Below, piece by piece: positions 11,456-21,323 of a stretch of DNA of 64,000 nucleotides. Position 1 is the first letter of the stretch. Each line of letters opens with the position of its first letter. The translations under genes were made by a program, and so were the position numbers. Under the pieces are notes generated by a model, which had not been told where the DNA came from, searched no databases, and saw only the letters and a list, made by a program, of their open reading frames with translations. Source of the stretch: Hygrophila difformis (lineage: Eukaryota > Streptophyta > Magnoliopsida > Lamiales > Acanthaceae); assembly GCA_030278955.1 (NCBI GenBank), contig JAOANR010000012.1:24359977-24423976 (forward strand). The letters are read 5' to 3'.

Positions 11456-12707
11456 GGTGCCTACTGGGAAAAAAAGACAAATAGGTCCATTTTCTTTTCC
11501 AAAAATTCAAATCAGTCATTTTTCTATTTTATTACCAAAACAGTCCTCTACAAATGCTAATTATGTCCAAATCAGTCCTTTTTTCACTAATTATATTCTA
11601 ATTGCTGACGTGGCAAGGGTTTTAATTGAAACCTGACACGTGTGCATAATATTAGTCATTTTTCTTTTATCTTTTGCCAATTCAGTCCTAAACTTTTGTT
11701 TTGTTCTATTTATCCTCTACCACAATCACTCATTTTTATATTAATTGGCCTCCAACCTTTCAAATTATTTCATTTTGGGTCCAAAACCTTAAATTTTTTA
11801 TTGTTACTAATCCATTTATCAAATAAATGCCCAACATACTTCCGTAAATAAAATTAAATATCAAACCTCATACATTGAGTTTGACCGCCTTGTTACCGAG
11901 TGTTCGAAGTTCCGGATTTTACGGACTCTCTCTAACCACCCGACCGTAACCAATGGTTCATTAGTTTTGGTTTCCTTCAGAAACAATCAGCACAATCATA
12001 CTTTATGGACAATAAAATTCAGGTTATTTTTTAATATTTTTAATAATATTTTTTAATATTTTTTTCAATAAAACCAAGGCTTCCTGTATCCATAACCTTC
12101 CAAAAATTCAAGTTAAATCATTTACTCAAACATTGCTACATCCTAAGGTAGGACGCAAAGTAAGATTATGTTGATTGTTGCTGAAGGAAACCAATACCAA
12201 TGAACCATCGGTTGCTGTCGGGTGGTTAGAGAGAATCCGTAAAATTCCGGTACTTGAAAGACCCGATAACAAAGCAGGCAAACCCAATGTATGAGGTTTG
12301 GTTTTTAATTTTATTTATGGAAGTATGTTGGACATTTATTTGATAAATGAATTGGTAATAATAAAAAATTTAAGGTTCTGTGCCTAAAATGAAATAATTT
12401 GAAAGGTTGGAGGCCAATTAATATAAAAATGACCGATTTGGGTAGAGGACTAAATAGAACAAAACAAAAGTTTATGACTGAATTGACAAAAGATAAAAGA
12501 AAAAAGACTAATATTATGCCCACCTGTCAGGTTTAAATTAAAACACTTGCCACGTCAGCAATTAGAATATAATTAGTGAAAAAATGACTGATTTGGACAT
12601 AATTAGCATTTGTAGAGGACTGTTTTGGTAATAAAATAGAAAAATGACTGATTTGAATTTTTGGAAAAGATAATGGACATATTTGTCCTTTTTTCCGGTG
12701 CCTACTG
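11456..12707. mobile_element. Foldback Mutator-type element with long inverted arms
   Basis: Two arms of about 540 bp (about 11467-12005 and 12165-12696) are inverted copies with scattered mismatches, separated by about 160 bp. Translated pieces of the two arms are nearly the same on opposite strands. The direct repeat GGTGCCTACTG flanks the element at 11456-11466 and 12697-12707. That fits the 9-11-bp target duplication of Mutator-like elements. It encodes no transposase, so it would need one supplied in trans. A transcript through it would fold into a very long hairpin. Confidence 0.8.
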
Positions 12708-13200
12708 CCTAATGAATGTTTTTTTTTCTTTTTTTTTTCCAAAAAAAAATAACCTAATGGGTGGCTATTTCTGTTGAGACGAGTATCATCTTGAGTCGTG
12801 GGCTCGTGGCTGTTGAGTATTCCACATTGAGGGAGTATTAGAATATACGAAGTACTATATCTTTTTTCTTAAAAAAAAAAAAATTATGAGACAAAGTATA
12901 ATTTCCAAATCCGAATGTAAATTTGGCCAAATGATAAAGTTCTATAATTTCTAATCTTATGATATACAACTATTTATCACCTTTGCTATTCTTCTTTATT
13001 ATTATTTTTTTTAGAAGCCATTGAAGGCCTGGAAAGGAGTAGTGTGAGTCAATGCCACACAATTATAAAGAGAAATAAAATGGAGATTTGTTTTTTTTTT
13101 TAATAAAAAAGAGGTACTTATAATTTCCAAACCGATAAGCGTAACTGTAATAGTGTAATTATCAAAATATAAGGACATGGATGTATATATTGATAATTCA
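12708..13200. other. AT-rich intergenic DNA
   Basis: It contains T and A runs and the small SINE fragment at 13013-13085. I see no gene. Confidence 0.5.
13013..13085 (-). mobile_element. SINE 3' fragment, reverse orientation
   Basis: The segment GAAGCCATTGAAGGCCTGG, then GAGTAGTGTGAGTCAATGCCA, is the reverse complement of the SINE body seen at 57900-57960. The head with the promoter boxes is missing. Confidence 0.55.
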
Positions 13201-13228
13201 TGGTTTTAGAAGAAAACGCCATTTTTGA

Positions 13229-13292
13229 AATTAGGGTTTGGGGTTAAAACCCCCGAAGCGCCGCTCCATAGACCATAGCCCCAAAGCCCATC
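13229..13292 (+). promoter_or_regulatory. Telo-box and site-II-type promoter of the snoRNA-like cluster and LTO1
   Basis: TTAGGGTTT at 13231-13239 is a reverse telo-box, and CCAAAGCCCA at 13281-13290 is a site-II-type motif. This pairing is characteristic of plant genes for ribosome biogenesis, including ribosomal proteins and snoRNA clusters. The same arrangement recurs at 39368-39425, and the two copies align through this segment. No clear TATA box is present. Confidence 0.65.
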
Positions 13293-13488
13293 ATCCCTCT
13301 TCCCACCGATTTATGCAATTGTACTCTCTACATCCATATTTCATTCAAAGACGACTTCACAGATCTCTGCCTGCCTCATTAGATCCATAAATCTTCTGCC
13401 CATTCGTTTATTCCTGCCTTACATATGTAATGTTGTTATGATTTAATCTTCTGGGATTCATCGATTTTATTTTTTATTTTAAAATTTT

Positions 13489-13623
13489 GCGTCGATTACT
13501 GATTACCGGCGCTGTAACATTTGAATTGGGTGTTGCGTATGAGCCGACGCCAGATTTGCATTCATCCCGTCCTGTTTTTCAAACGCGGGCTCCTTTCCGT
13601 ATAGGTGCTTGGTGTCAGGACGG
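13489..13623 (+). ncRNA. Structured RNA element A, two hairpins, copy 1
   Basis: Two stems are visible. GCGTCG at 13489-13494 pairs with CGACGC at 13545-13550, and CCGTCCTG at 13567-13574 pairs with CAGGACGG at 13616-13623. Both stems are exactly kept in copy 2 (39609-39744), while the loop of the second hairpin is almost completely different. The hairpin-hinge-hairpin layout recalls H/ACA snoRNAs, but I could not find a convincing ACA box, so the class is open. Confidence 0.5.
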
Positions 13624-13720
13624 TGAAATTTCATTTTCTTTTTGTTGATGAACTGAATTGGTTTTCCTTTTATTTATTTATTAAATTTTTTTTTTTAATT
13701 TTTTGTGTGTAACTTGTGCT

Positions 13721-13839
13721 GTGGAGATGGAAGTGATGAATATTTCCCCAGATGATTCGACGCTGAAATTACTGAGCGCACTCTATGTTTTTTCTTCATT
13801 GCGAAGAGATTCCAAGCCAGATTTCTGATCCATCTCCAC
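13721..13839 (+). ncRNA. C/D-box snoRNA-like element B, copy 1
   Basis: A perfect 10-bp terminal stem (GTGGAGATGG at 13721-13730 with CCATCTCCAC at 13830-13839) closes the element. Just inside it are a C box, GTGATGA at 13733-13739, and a D box, CTGA at 13825-13828. Further CTGA motifs at about 13762 and 13772 could serve as D'. C/D snoRNAs guide 2'-O-methylation or cleavage of rRNA. I cannot name the family or its target. Copy 2 is at 39826-39945. Confidence 0.6.
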
Positions 13840-13948
13840 ATATACTTTTTCCTCTTATTTTGTAGCAGAAAGTAGTGAGATTCTGATTTTGATTTTAATT
13901 TCTATAAGGATTATTTTAGTTTCGTTGTGTTAAATTGGGAACATTGGC

Positions 13949-14050
13949 ATGGATAGGATGATTATTTCCCCACATGATCGAAGTTGAATATACTGAGCTA
14001 CTCTATAATTTCCCCTCTTTGGGGAAATCAAGCCAGAAATCTGATCCGTC
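13949..14050 (+). ncRNA. C/D-box snoRNA-like element C, copy 1
   Basis: It is paralogous to element B. Both contain TATTTCCCCA, an ATGAT-CGA segment, ACTGAGC and AAGCCAGA just before a terminal CTGAT. The terminal stem ATGGAT/ATCCGT closes around an AGGATGAT C-like box near 13955 and the D box CTGA at 14041-14044. In copy 2 (40051-40151) the G-T pair of this stem is a C-G pair, which preserves the helix. Confidence 0.55.
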
Positions 14051-14177
14051 CTTTTAAATTCATCAATTGTTGAAATCATTTATACAATTGTGATTCCATT
14101 GAACGTTTCGTTTTCCCAATTTATTTTTAATTTTGGAAGTTGAATAAGATCTGGTTTGATTTGATTAGTTTTGATTA

Positions 14178-14456
14178 AGGCTGCGTTTGGGAAAAACGCT
14201 AGCGATTAGCGTTTAGCTTTTAAAATACATACTAAAAATAGTCTAAAATCCTATATATAGTAAACACTAATTACAGTAAAAATAGTCTGAACGTTCCTCT
14301 CCCCCAGCTTTTAGCTTTACAAACTCCAGATTCTAAACTCTAATTTAAAATTGCATTACCAAATACCATTATTCAAATTGAAAATTATTTTTCACCATTA
14401 ATTTCAAACTCCAAACTCCAGACGCTAAACTCTAATTATTTCCAACACATGCCTTT
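14178..14456. mobile_element. MITE in the presumed LTO1 leader intron
   Basis: The ends AAGGCTGCGTTTGG and CCAACACATGCCTT are imperfect inverted repeats. The interior is rich in CAAACTCCAGA-type blocks. A related copy lies at about 24645-24870. This insertion is absent from the paralogous cluster at 39.4-40.2 kb, so it arrived after the duplication. Confidence 0.55.
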
Positions 14457-14562
14457 AAGTCATGTTAGCTTTTTTTTTTTTTTTCTAGGCCCATTGTAAG
14501 ATACAGCCATTAGTGGAAACAGAACAAGCGAGATATTCATTGAAGGGAAGGGAAGCAGAGGC

Positions 14563-14984
14563 ATGGATTCCATCGATGGTATCTTCGAATCCTCTTTGAA
14601 ATTAGAAGAAACTCACTTCCAAGAAGGCTACTTCGAGGGCTACGCGGATGGTCTGATCTCAGGGAAAGGGGAGGGCTATGAAGTCGGCCTGAAAACCGGA
14701 TTTGAGGCCGGGGTGGAATTGGGATGTTTCAGAGGCTGCATCCATGTATGGAACTCCGCAATTGAGATTGACCACAATTTCGAATCGCCAGAACTCAGAA
14801 GGCAATCAAGCAAATGGAAGAACTGCTTCAGAACTGCCCAATTTTGGAGCCGGAAAATGAGTCTGTTTCTGGTATAATGGATTCATTGAGGCTTAAGTTT
14901 CGGGCTATTTGTGCGAGTATGGGTGTGAAATTGGAGTACACGGGCTATCCAAAGTCCTCTGATGCTGGAAATATTGAATTTTGA
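14563..14984 (+). pseudogene. LTO1: LTO1/Yae1-type protein, frameshifted
   Basis: The ATG at 14563 opens a frame with the glycine-repeat motif of the Lto1/Yae1 family: FQEGYFEGYADGLISGKGEGYEVGLKTGFEAGVELG at residues 19-54. In yeast, Lto1 and Yae1 form an adaptor that delivers Rli1 (ABCE1) to the cytosolic iron-sulfur assembly machinery for ribosome function. After about residue 72 the frame is lost. Homology resumes one frame over from about 14781 (KQMEELLQNCPILEPE, then LRLKFRAICASMGVKLEYTG) to a natural stop at 14982-14984. The total of 422 nt is one base short of a multiple of three, so a single-base deletion between about 14775 and 14795 explains it. It could be a real pseudogene, an allele, or an assembly error. 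A 5' leader intron probably ends at the TTCTAG near 14489. Confidence 0.75.
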
Positions 14985-15597
14985 TGTTTCACCGGCAAAA
15001 TTTGGCACAAAGATGGGTGCTTTATGGGATAATTGGTATAAGTGGTTAATACTTCCTTCGTCTCACTCTTTTTGTTACAAATAATTTTTTGACATTATTT
15101 ACTGTTTAACTTTGATTCAAATTGGTATAAGTCGTTTCCACGTATACGCTGATTAATCATCCAGAAACGTACAGTCATCCAAATTAATTACACGTCAGCG
15201 TTGAATCATCCTACTTGCCAAGTCATCAATCTTTTAAATTTTATATTTAGGTAATATATCTATTTATCAGTATGAGAAAATCTTGAAATAATCTTTTCAT
15301 ATATTTTAAAAAGATATAATAATATAATAATATATTTGATATTTATAATGAATTTAGTTAAACAATATATTATATTAGATAATATATCTATTTGTTTGTA
15401 TAAGAAAATCTTTCTATATATTTTAAAAAGATATGAACTAAAAATAAATTATAATATATTTAATATTTATTACGAATTTAATTAAATCAATATATTATAA
15501 ATTTTTTATTTGAATAATTTATATTTTTAAATATAATATTAATTATATTAAAATTCGAGCCGATTATATATAATATACATAAAATAAACACTACAAG
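14985..15597. other. AT-rich DNA with an internal duplication
   Basis: A block of about 115-130 bp (TATATCTATTT-(A/G)T..., TATATATTTTAAAAAGATAT, ATATTTATAA/TTACGAATTTA) occurs twice in tandem, at about 15247-15365 and 15378-15490. There is no gene. It may be the 5' part of the Helitron whose end is at 16415. A decayed CTTCCTTCGTCTCACTCTTTT near 15052 looks like a Stowaway end. Confidence 0.45.
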
Positions 15598-16186
15598 ACT
15601 TGTGCATTGGCATGTCATGTGGGGTTATGATACCATTCTTCATGTGGATGGTAGCTCTGTTGGTAATCCCGGTCGCGCGGGATTCGGGTTTGTGGTTCGC
15701 AATGCAGCTGGTCATTGATTGGGTGGTTGCAGTGGCTTTCTTGGCCACAAGACGAATATGTTTGCTGAGTTATATGCGCTGGCTATGGGTCTTGCCTACA
15801 TGCGAGAGATGGGAGTAAGCCGGGCCTGTTGTTACACAGATTCTAAAGCAGCCATTACACTGCTTCAGTCGGAGGTGCAGTTCTATCCTTTGGCTGCCCT
15901 TCTCCTGCGTGTTAATGAGTTACAGAGTTCTTTTGTTGAATGCCCGATTTATCACGTGCTTCGGGAAGGGAACAAGGTTGCCGATCGGCTTGCCAAACAT
16001 GGAGCGTCAGTTGAAGATTTCTTCACCACATGGGCGTTCCCTCTAGACTTTGTGGTTGGGGACGTGACGGCGGATGCGTCCGGCGTATGGTTCCCAAGGA
16101 TCTAAGGCTCGTTTATTTTAGTTGGTTTTTTTTTCTATTCTTCTTTTATCTTTGTTTTCTGGCTTCGGCTACGCCAAAAAAAAATT
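15598..16186 (+). pseudogene. 5'-truncated LINE: RNase H domain and 3' tail
   Basis: Translation gives the RNase H domain typical of plant L1-type LINEs: DGSSVGNPGRAGFGFVVRN at about 15645-15700, the acidic AELYALAMGL helix at about 15762-15791, TDSKAA near 15837, and EGNKVADRLAKHGA near 15965-16006. A TGA near 15716 and a frame change break it. The 3' end has CTTCGGCTACGCC followed by an A run at 16176-16184, a LINE-style tail. The reverse transcriptase is missing, so it is a dead 5'-truncated copy. Confidence 0.75.
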
Positions 16187-16383
16187 GAATTATACTTTTT
16201 TTTTGTGAAACCGGGTATAATTGAAAAATACTTGGTATATGTATTATGAAAAAAAAATCTTCTGTCATTTTGAAAAAATAGAAATTATCTTTTATGAAAA
16301 ATTCTGTTTTCATAAATATACTAAAATAATAATATATGATTTTAAATTAATTGAGTTAATAAGTTTGTATTAAAAAAAATTAA

Positions 16384-16415
16384 TACCGTGTGCGAAGCGC
16401 GGGTGAAAAATCTAG
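16384..16415 (+). mobile_element. Helitron-type 3' terminus
   Basis: CCGTGTGCGAAGCGCGGG (16386-16403) can form a GC-rich hairpin shortly before AATCTAGT, with CTAG at 16412-16415 followed by T. Hairpin plus CTRR-T is the 3' signature of Helitrons. It resembles the terminus at 62624-62663. The 5' end is not certain but is probably within 15.05-15.6 kb, which would put the LINE scrap inside this element. Confidence 0.6.
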
Positions 16416-16644
16416 TTTTTTATAACTTTTCGTTGTAAAAAATTTAAATTATTAACCGTTAAAAATATGCATCGGCATGCGTGTCGAAAGGGTGTGTAAC
16501 AATTACACTGAGACTGAGACTGGGGAAGTAATTAGTAATTGTCTTCAAAGTGTTCGACGAATGTTCTGAGAGGAAATCCTGTGTTTTTATTGTTTGTGTT
16601 TATTGTCAAAACTCAGAAGTACTTGAATCCCATTTCGTTTCTAC

Positions 16645-17073
16645 TCAGAAGCCAAAAGTAGAATCAAAAGCAGAAGTCCAAAGTAAAAGCATGTAACTTT
16701 TGTGTTTGGATGGAATGTTTGAAAAACGGTTTTTTCTAAAAAAATATGTTTGGATGAATAAAAATGAAAAGTGCTTTTGGAATGTAGTAATTACCAAAAA
16801 GGGCGTGCTACTTAATATGATAATAAGATATATTAATAGTGTAATTTATATTAAGTATGGGTATTTAAGGCCTTGCACATTTTACGAGGTTTTTGGCTTC
16901 TGCTTCTGGGAGAAGCAACCCAGACGGTGCTTCTCCCAGAAGCATTTTTTGGCTTTTCGATGTGCTTTTGCTTTTTCTTAAAAGCCAAAACAAACAACTA
17001 ATTTCTACTAGAAGTGCTTTTGGCAGAAGTAAAAGTCAAAAGCACCTTCCTAGAAGCCATTTCAATCGGGCTC
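16645..17073. mobile_element. Second copy of the palindromic MITE of 3280-3742, inverted
   Basis: Its right end (TAGAAGCCATTTCAATCGGGCTC at 17051-17073, written here only as a position marker of the terminal repeat) is the reverse complement of the left end of the 3280 copy with several changes. The AAAAGCAGAAG and TTCTCCCAGAAGC blocks follow in reverse order. The left terminal repeat is decayed. Confidence 0.7.
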
Positions 17074-17344
17074 ATTATCCTTGTGTAATTGTGTAAACAA
17101 AGCAAGTCCATGGCAATTGATCCTGAAGCGCCTATTGATGATTAAAGATTTTAACCTACAGATGACTTGAGTCCTTTTGAAAAATTATAGAACGTCAAAG
17201 AATCATAGGACAGCCCGAGTGATTATCACGTACCAAAGTATTTGAGTTTGATTTGTTCTATAAACTAGCAAAGTTCGAATTGAATATATTTTAATCGTTG
17301 GCTTGATTTGTTCAAGTTCGAATTGAATAGTTGATCCGTTTTTT

Positions 17345-17590
17345 ATTACACACATACTTGTACTTGTATTTGCTACATTCAGGAAATGGTTACTAATCAC
17401 ACACATACTTTGACTTAAAGTTTTATCATAGTTATACAAGCTAAAATATAGTCAAGTGGAATATTGTTAGATTCGCCTCGTCTTGTAGTTTTTAAATATC
17501 AAACTTTTAGAATTTTTTACTTGTATTGAATTTGAGATAAATTGTTTAAAATGTGTATTGGACTGCGTACTGGATGGGTCCATAGCAAAA
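17345..17590. repeat. Dispersed repeat, family member 1 of 3
   Basis: TTTGACTTAAAGTTTTAT, GTTATACAAGCTAAAATATA, TTAGATTCGCC and TTTAAAATGTGTATTGGACTG appear in this order. The same series recurs at about 43140-43375 and 47575-47790 with changes. No terminal repeats were identified. It is probably the internal part of an old MITE. Confidence 0.6.
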
Positions 17591-17950
17591 ATTAAAAAAT
17601 AGAAGAAGTATATATCTAGCAAAGTTAGATATTTGTTAAATGTTTGAAAAATACTGTAGGAAGGTGAGGGATATGGGGCCAAGAGGAGGGATAAGGAGTC
17701 GGATAACATTCGAACCACCAATTTATAGTTGGAAGGAGAGAATATGATCACTTGTGTCAAGTCCCATTAAAATCATTAAGTATTGGATTTGAATCTTAAT
17801 ATCCTATTAAAGTCTGAAGGCATCTATTTTAATTATAAACAAATATTCCAAATTTGAGTGTATTTAATGGAGATTTTTTAATTGATAGTTTAGAATCTAA
17901 ACTACAATTTTTAAAAAATACTTTGAAATTTGGACGATTTATGACTATGT
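17591..17950. other. AT-rich intergenic DNA
   Basis: No gene or clear repeat boundary is seen in these 360 bases. Confidence 0.5.
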
Positions 17951-18026
17951 TTCGGGATGAGGCCGTGGTCCAGTAGTCAAGTCCCCTGACTCCTAAACTA
18001 TAGGTTAGAAGTTCGATTTCTCATCC
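17951..18026 (+). mobile_element. SINE, 5' half, split by an LTR element
   Basis: The head GATGAGGCCGTGGTCCAG, the A-box part AGTAGTCAAGTCC and the B-box part AAGTTCGATTTCTC match the SINE family. The sequence is cut at 18026 by the LTR element and resumes at 22019. The five bases CATCC are duplicated on both sides. Confidence 0.8.
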
Positions 18027-18526
18027 TGTTAACCAAGAAATTTTGGAGGAGTGAAACCTCTTTTCGATTGATGAACTTGGAACAAGTTACAAGGATTTGC
18101 AGAAAGAAATTACAGGGAAATAAGAAATTTGTAAAGGAATTAAAGTGCGGAATGGAAAAATGACAGAAAAGAAATTGCAGAAAAGGAAGTGCAGAAAGCT
18201 AAAAAAATGTAAGTGCGGCTTCTTTTGAGAAGAGTTGAGGCCCCCCTTCCTTGGACGCTGCCTCTAGTACTTGTAGGAGTCACACCTCTCAATCCAGGTG
18301 TTACCACCATCAGCTAGATGAATTCCCCAGATGGCATCCTTCTGTTACGTTACCGCGATCTTCTCCTTCTCATGATGCTGCTCTCTTAATGTCCACGATC
18401 TCCTTCAAGGAACGGTCGCCCTTCTCTTGCTGGTGGTCATCTTTAATCGGATAGATCTTGAACTGGGCTATTTGGTTGCTGGGCCGGTATGCAATGGGCC
18501 TAAATTTTGAATTTGTTGGGTTAACA
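18027..18526 (-). repeat. 3' LTR (in element orientation) of the gag-only element
   Basis: 500 bp, TG...CA ends. It matches 21517-22018 over its full length with roughly two dozen substitutions and small indels, so the insertion is moderately old. Confidence 0.88.
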
Positions 18527-18962
18527 GATGCCCCCCTCGCGCAATTTGTCTAATTAGAACTAAGACAAATATACGTGTTCTAAATGAGTCTGGCCTATTT
18601 TTTTTTTTATTTTTTTACATGATAACACATTGATTACCATGCCCAAGCCGCCACTTTCACTGTGAATGGCGGATGCCCAAGCAGCCACTTTCATTCATTT
18701 TTTTTTTAATAAACAAGTGTGCATGCCGCCACTTGCCGCATCCTAAGCATGGCAACTTTTTATAAACAAATCATGACAACTTTAATAAACAAGTCATGCC
18801 GCCACTTTAATAAACAAGTCATGGCAACTTTTTCCAATTTTTTTTATTATTTTTTTTATGTATATATCTTTTCCTCTTGGCCGCCACTTATGCCTTGGCA
18901 GCCGCCATTCGAATCAAGCCAGGTACCACTCGTCTCCCTCGAGGCAGCATCGTATTTACTCC

Positions 18963-19193
18963 AGGCATCATTTGCATTACTCTAGGCACCATTTGCATCA
19001 CTCCAGGAACCATTTGCATAACTCCAGGCACCATTGGTAATACTCCAGGCATCATTTGCCTAACTCGAGGCACCATTCGCATCATTCCAGGCACCATTCG
19101 CATTACTTCAGTCATTATTCGTATTACTTCAGGCACCATCCACATCACTCCAGGCACCATTTGCATCCCTTCAGGCACCATTCAGGCACTATT
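18963..19193. repeat. 21-bp minisatellite inside the gag-only element
   Basis: Ten full 21-bp units plus a partial one, with core AGGCACCATTTGCATCACTC. Because the unit is a multiple of three, both strands read as an open heptad repeat. On the gag strand it reads as repeats of MVPGVMQ. It sits downstream of gag where pol would be expected. Coding use is not shown. Confidence 0.85.
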
Positions 19194-19729
19194 CGCACTA
19201 GGCAACATCCGCCACTTGTCCCTCTCAAGCCGCCATCCTCAAGCTCCACTTGAGCATTCTACGGCCGCCACCTTCATCCTTCGCTGCCGCCATTGGATTC
19301 ACCTGGGCAGCCATCAGCTCAGTTCCCGGCCGCCAGTCTCGAAGTCAAGGGCCGCCATCCAGATTCTAGGCAGCCACCCTGATCTTGGCCGCCATCCTTC
19401 GAGCGCCGCCGCTGAGTTCCCAGGCCGCCACCCTGATTCGAGCCGCCACCCTGCTTCGAGGCCGCCATCCTCCTCGTGTTCCCGGGGCGCCACCTGTTCT
19501 CATCCAAGAGTCCTTGAGCGCCGCCAGCCCAAGTGCCGCCATCCATTGTCGAGCAGAGCCAGTGCGCCATCTGCTTCCTCCAATCCCGAGCCGCCATCGA
19601 GTAAACATCGTCGCATCGTTGTTGAGGTGAAGCGCCGCCATCTCTCCTTGGGCCGCCATCACCTTAGGCCGCCATCCCTTTGAGCATCGCCACCACTGTC
19701 TTCGGCCGCCATCGCCTCCGAGCCACCAA
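19194..19729. repeat. GCCGCC-rich low-complexity stretch
   Basis: GCCGCCA(T/C)CC motifs repeat every 15-30 bases through about 500 bp, with a GC content far above the surroundings. Several frames stay open on both strands because of the composition, so I do not call proteins here. Confidence 0.65.
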
Positions 19730-21323
19730 CTACTCGGCCTCGAAGGCCGCTGTCGATGGCCTTCCACGACCACTATCCAGGGTTTTACCACCCAAGGTTA
19801 CTGCATTGGCCACCACCTTTCGTTCGTCTTCCTCTTTATCGTGTTTCAATTCCTCAAAACGAGCCCCGTGTGTAGGTAGACGCTTCTCATCTTGTTCCTC
19901 TAGGAACTTTTCCAAGCGGGCCGCTTTCTCGGCTAGCTGGGCAAGATTAGTGGAATCCTGCACAATTAGATGCTCTTTCAGTTTTGGCAACATATTTGCC
20001 ACTGCAACATTAGCTATCTTCCTATCAGGGACCACCATTGTGCATCGGCCCTTGAGCCGTTGTAATCTATTAATGAATGTACTTGCCGCCTCATCTGCAA
20101 ATTGCTTTGCATTACTCAGGTCTGCATGACTCACCTGTGTTAATGACGTGTAAAATCTGTCATGGAACGCTCGCTCAAGGTCGGCCCAATTTCGGATTGA
20201 GTTAGGCCGCAGGAACGCCATGCAAAGGCAGGTCCAGTTAGGCATGAACTGAACAACCTCAATTTGAGCCAGTCATTGGCTGCCGCTTCACCACATTGAG
20301 CAGTGAATTTGCCCACATGTTCCACAGTGGACTTGCCATCATTCCCTGAGAAGGTGGTGAATTCAGGCATCTTGAAGCTCCTTGGATACGATTGGATGGT
20401 ATCTACCCAATCAGGGTAAGGTGTCCTGTATGTAGGCCGCTCCATCAACCTTAGTTGAATCCCAAAATGTTGCTGCATCATGCCTGCCAGCAACTCGGGT
20501 GAGACCGTCGGTGCCTGTGTAGGAGGCATGGCAGCTGGAGGTGTGGCAGGTGTCGCGGCCACTCCACATAGTTGTAACGCCTGCCCCCTAGTGTTGGCGG
20601 CATCCAACTAGGGTCCGGTGCGGGCGTCAGTACTGGCATGGTGGCAGCTGTGGGAGGCGTGGCAGGTGTCAAAGCCACTCCATATGGCTTTGGTGCCTGT
20701 CCCGTTTCCGCCGGCGGCATCCAACTAGGGTTCGGTGTGGGTGTCGGTACTGGCATAGTGGTTGTGGGAAGCGTGGAAGGTGTCAAAGCCACTCCATATG
20801 GCTGTGGTGCCTGCCTCCATTGCATCGGCAGCATCCAACTAGGGTTTAGGGGCACCGCCGTCGCTTGGTGTGGTGCCATACCGGATGCACCGGGGATCGC
20901 CGTACATGGTACAGCGCTGGCCGCCATCAAACAGCCTGATGAAGCATACGTTGGGACGGGAGGTGCCGCATAATCGAAGTTTGGCATGCTAGGTGCTGCA
21001 GGAGTAAAGGCATAAGTGGCCTGATATGGGAATGGGGGCAAACTGGCCAGGCCTCCGGACTCCGGGAATGGCGGTTGGCCAAGTGTGGTTCCCCAACTCC
21101 GCTGTGGGCCGCCAGACGGCCCTGGACATGGCGGCACAATAGTGTCATTTGCTGGAGCAGATCCATCTTGCTGAATACGCAGGGATCCACATATTTTGTC
21201 AATTTGGTTGGCCATGGCAGGCCGCAACACATCCATTAGGTACTTTGTGAGCAAAAACATGAATTCGGCCATCGATTCAGTCATCGATAGCCGCATCTGT
21301 TCTGAGAGGGTAGTGATCTGCAT
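19730..21323 (-). pseudogene. Ty3/Gypsy-type gag remnant
   Basis: On the minus strand, three overlapping frames make up one gag-like protein broken at about 20590 and about 20250. The N-terminal part is proline-rich and contains a unit of about 38 residues repeated about three times (NPSWMPP...QAP.PYGVALTP). The core (YPRSFKMPEFTTFSG, then VGKFTAQCGEAAANDWLKLRLF, then WADLERAFHDRFY and FINRLQRLKGRC) matches the retrotransposon gag domain that packages RNA in virus-like particles. No zinc knuckle or protease follows. The remnant stops near the low-complexity GCC region. Confidence 0.8.

Noticed and set aside
18877..19683. 268-codon open frame on + across the minisatellite and GCC-rich stretch
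   Set aside because: It is kept open by 21-bp repeats and GC-rich composition and runs against the gag strand of the LTR element.
19366..19791. 141-codon open frame on - rich in W, R and G
   Set aside because: Low-complexity translation of GCCGCC repeats; not in the gag frame and no family features.
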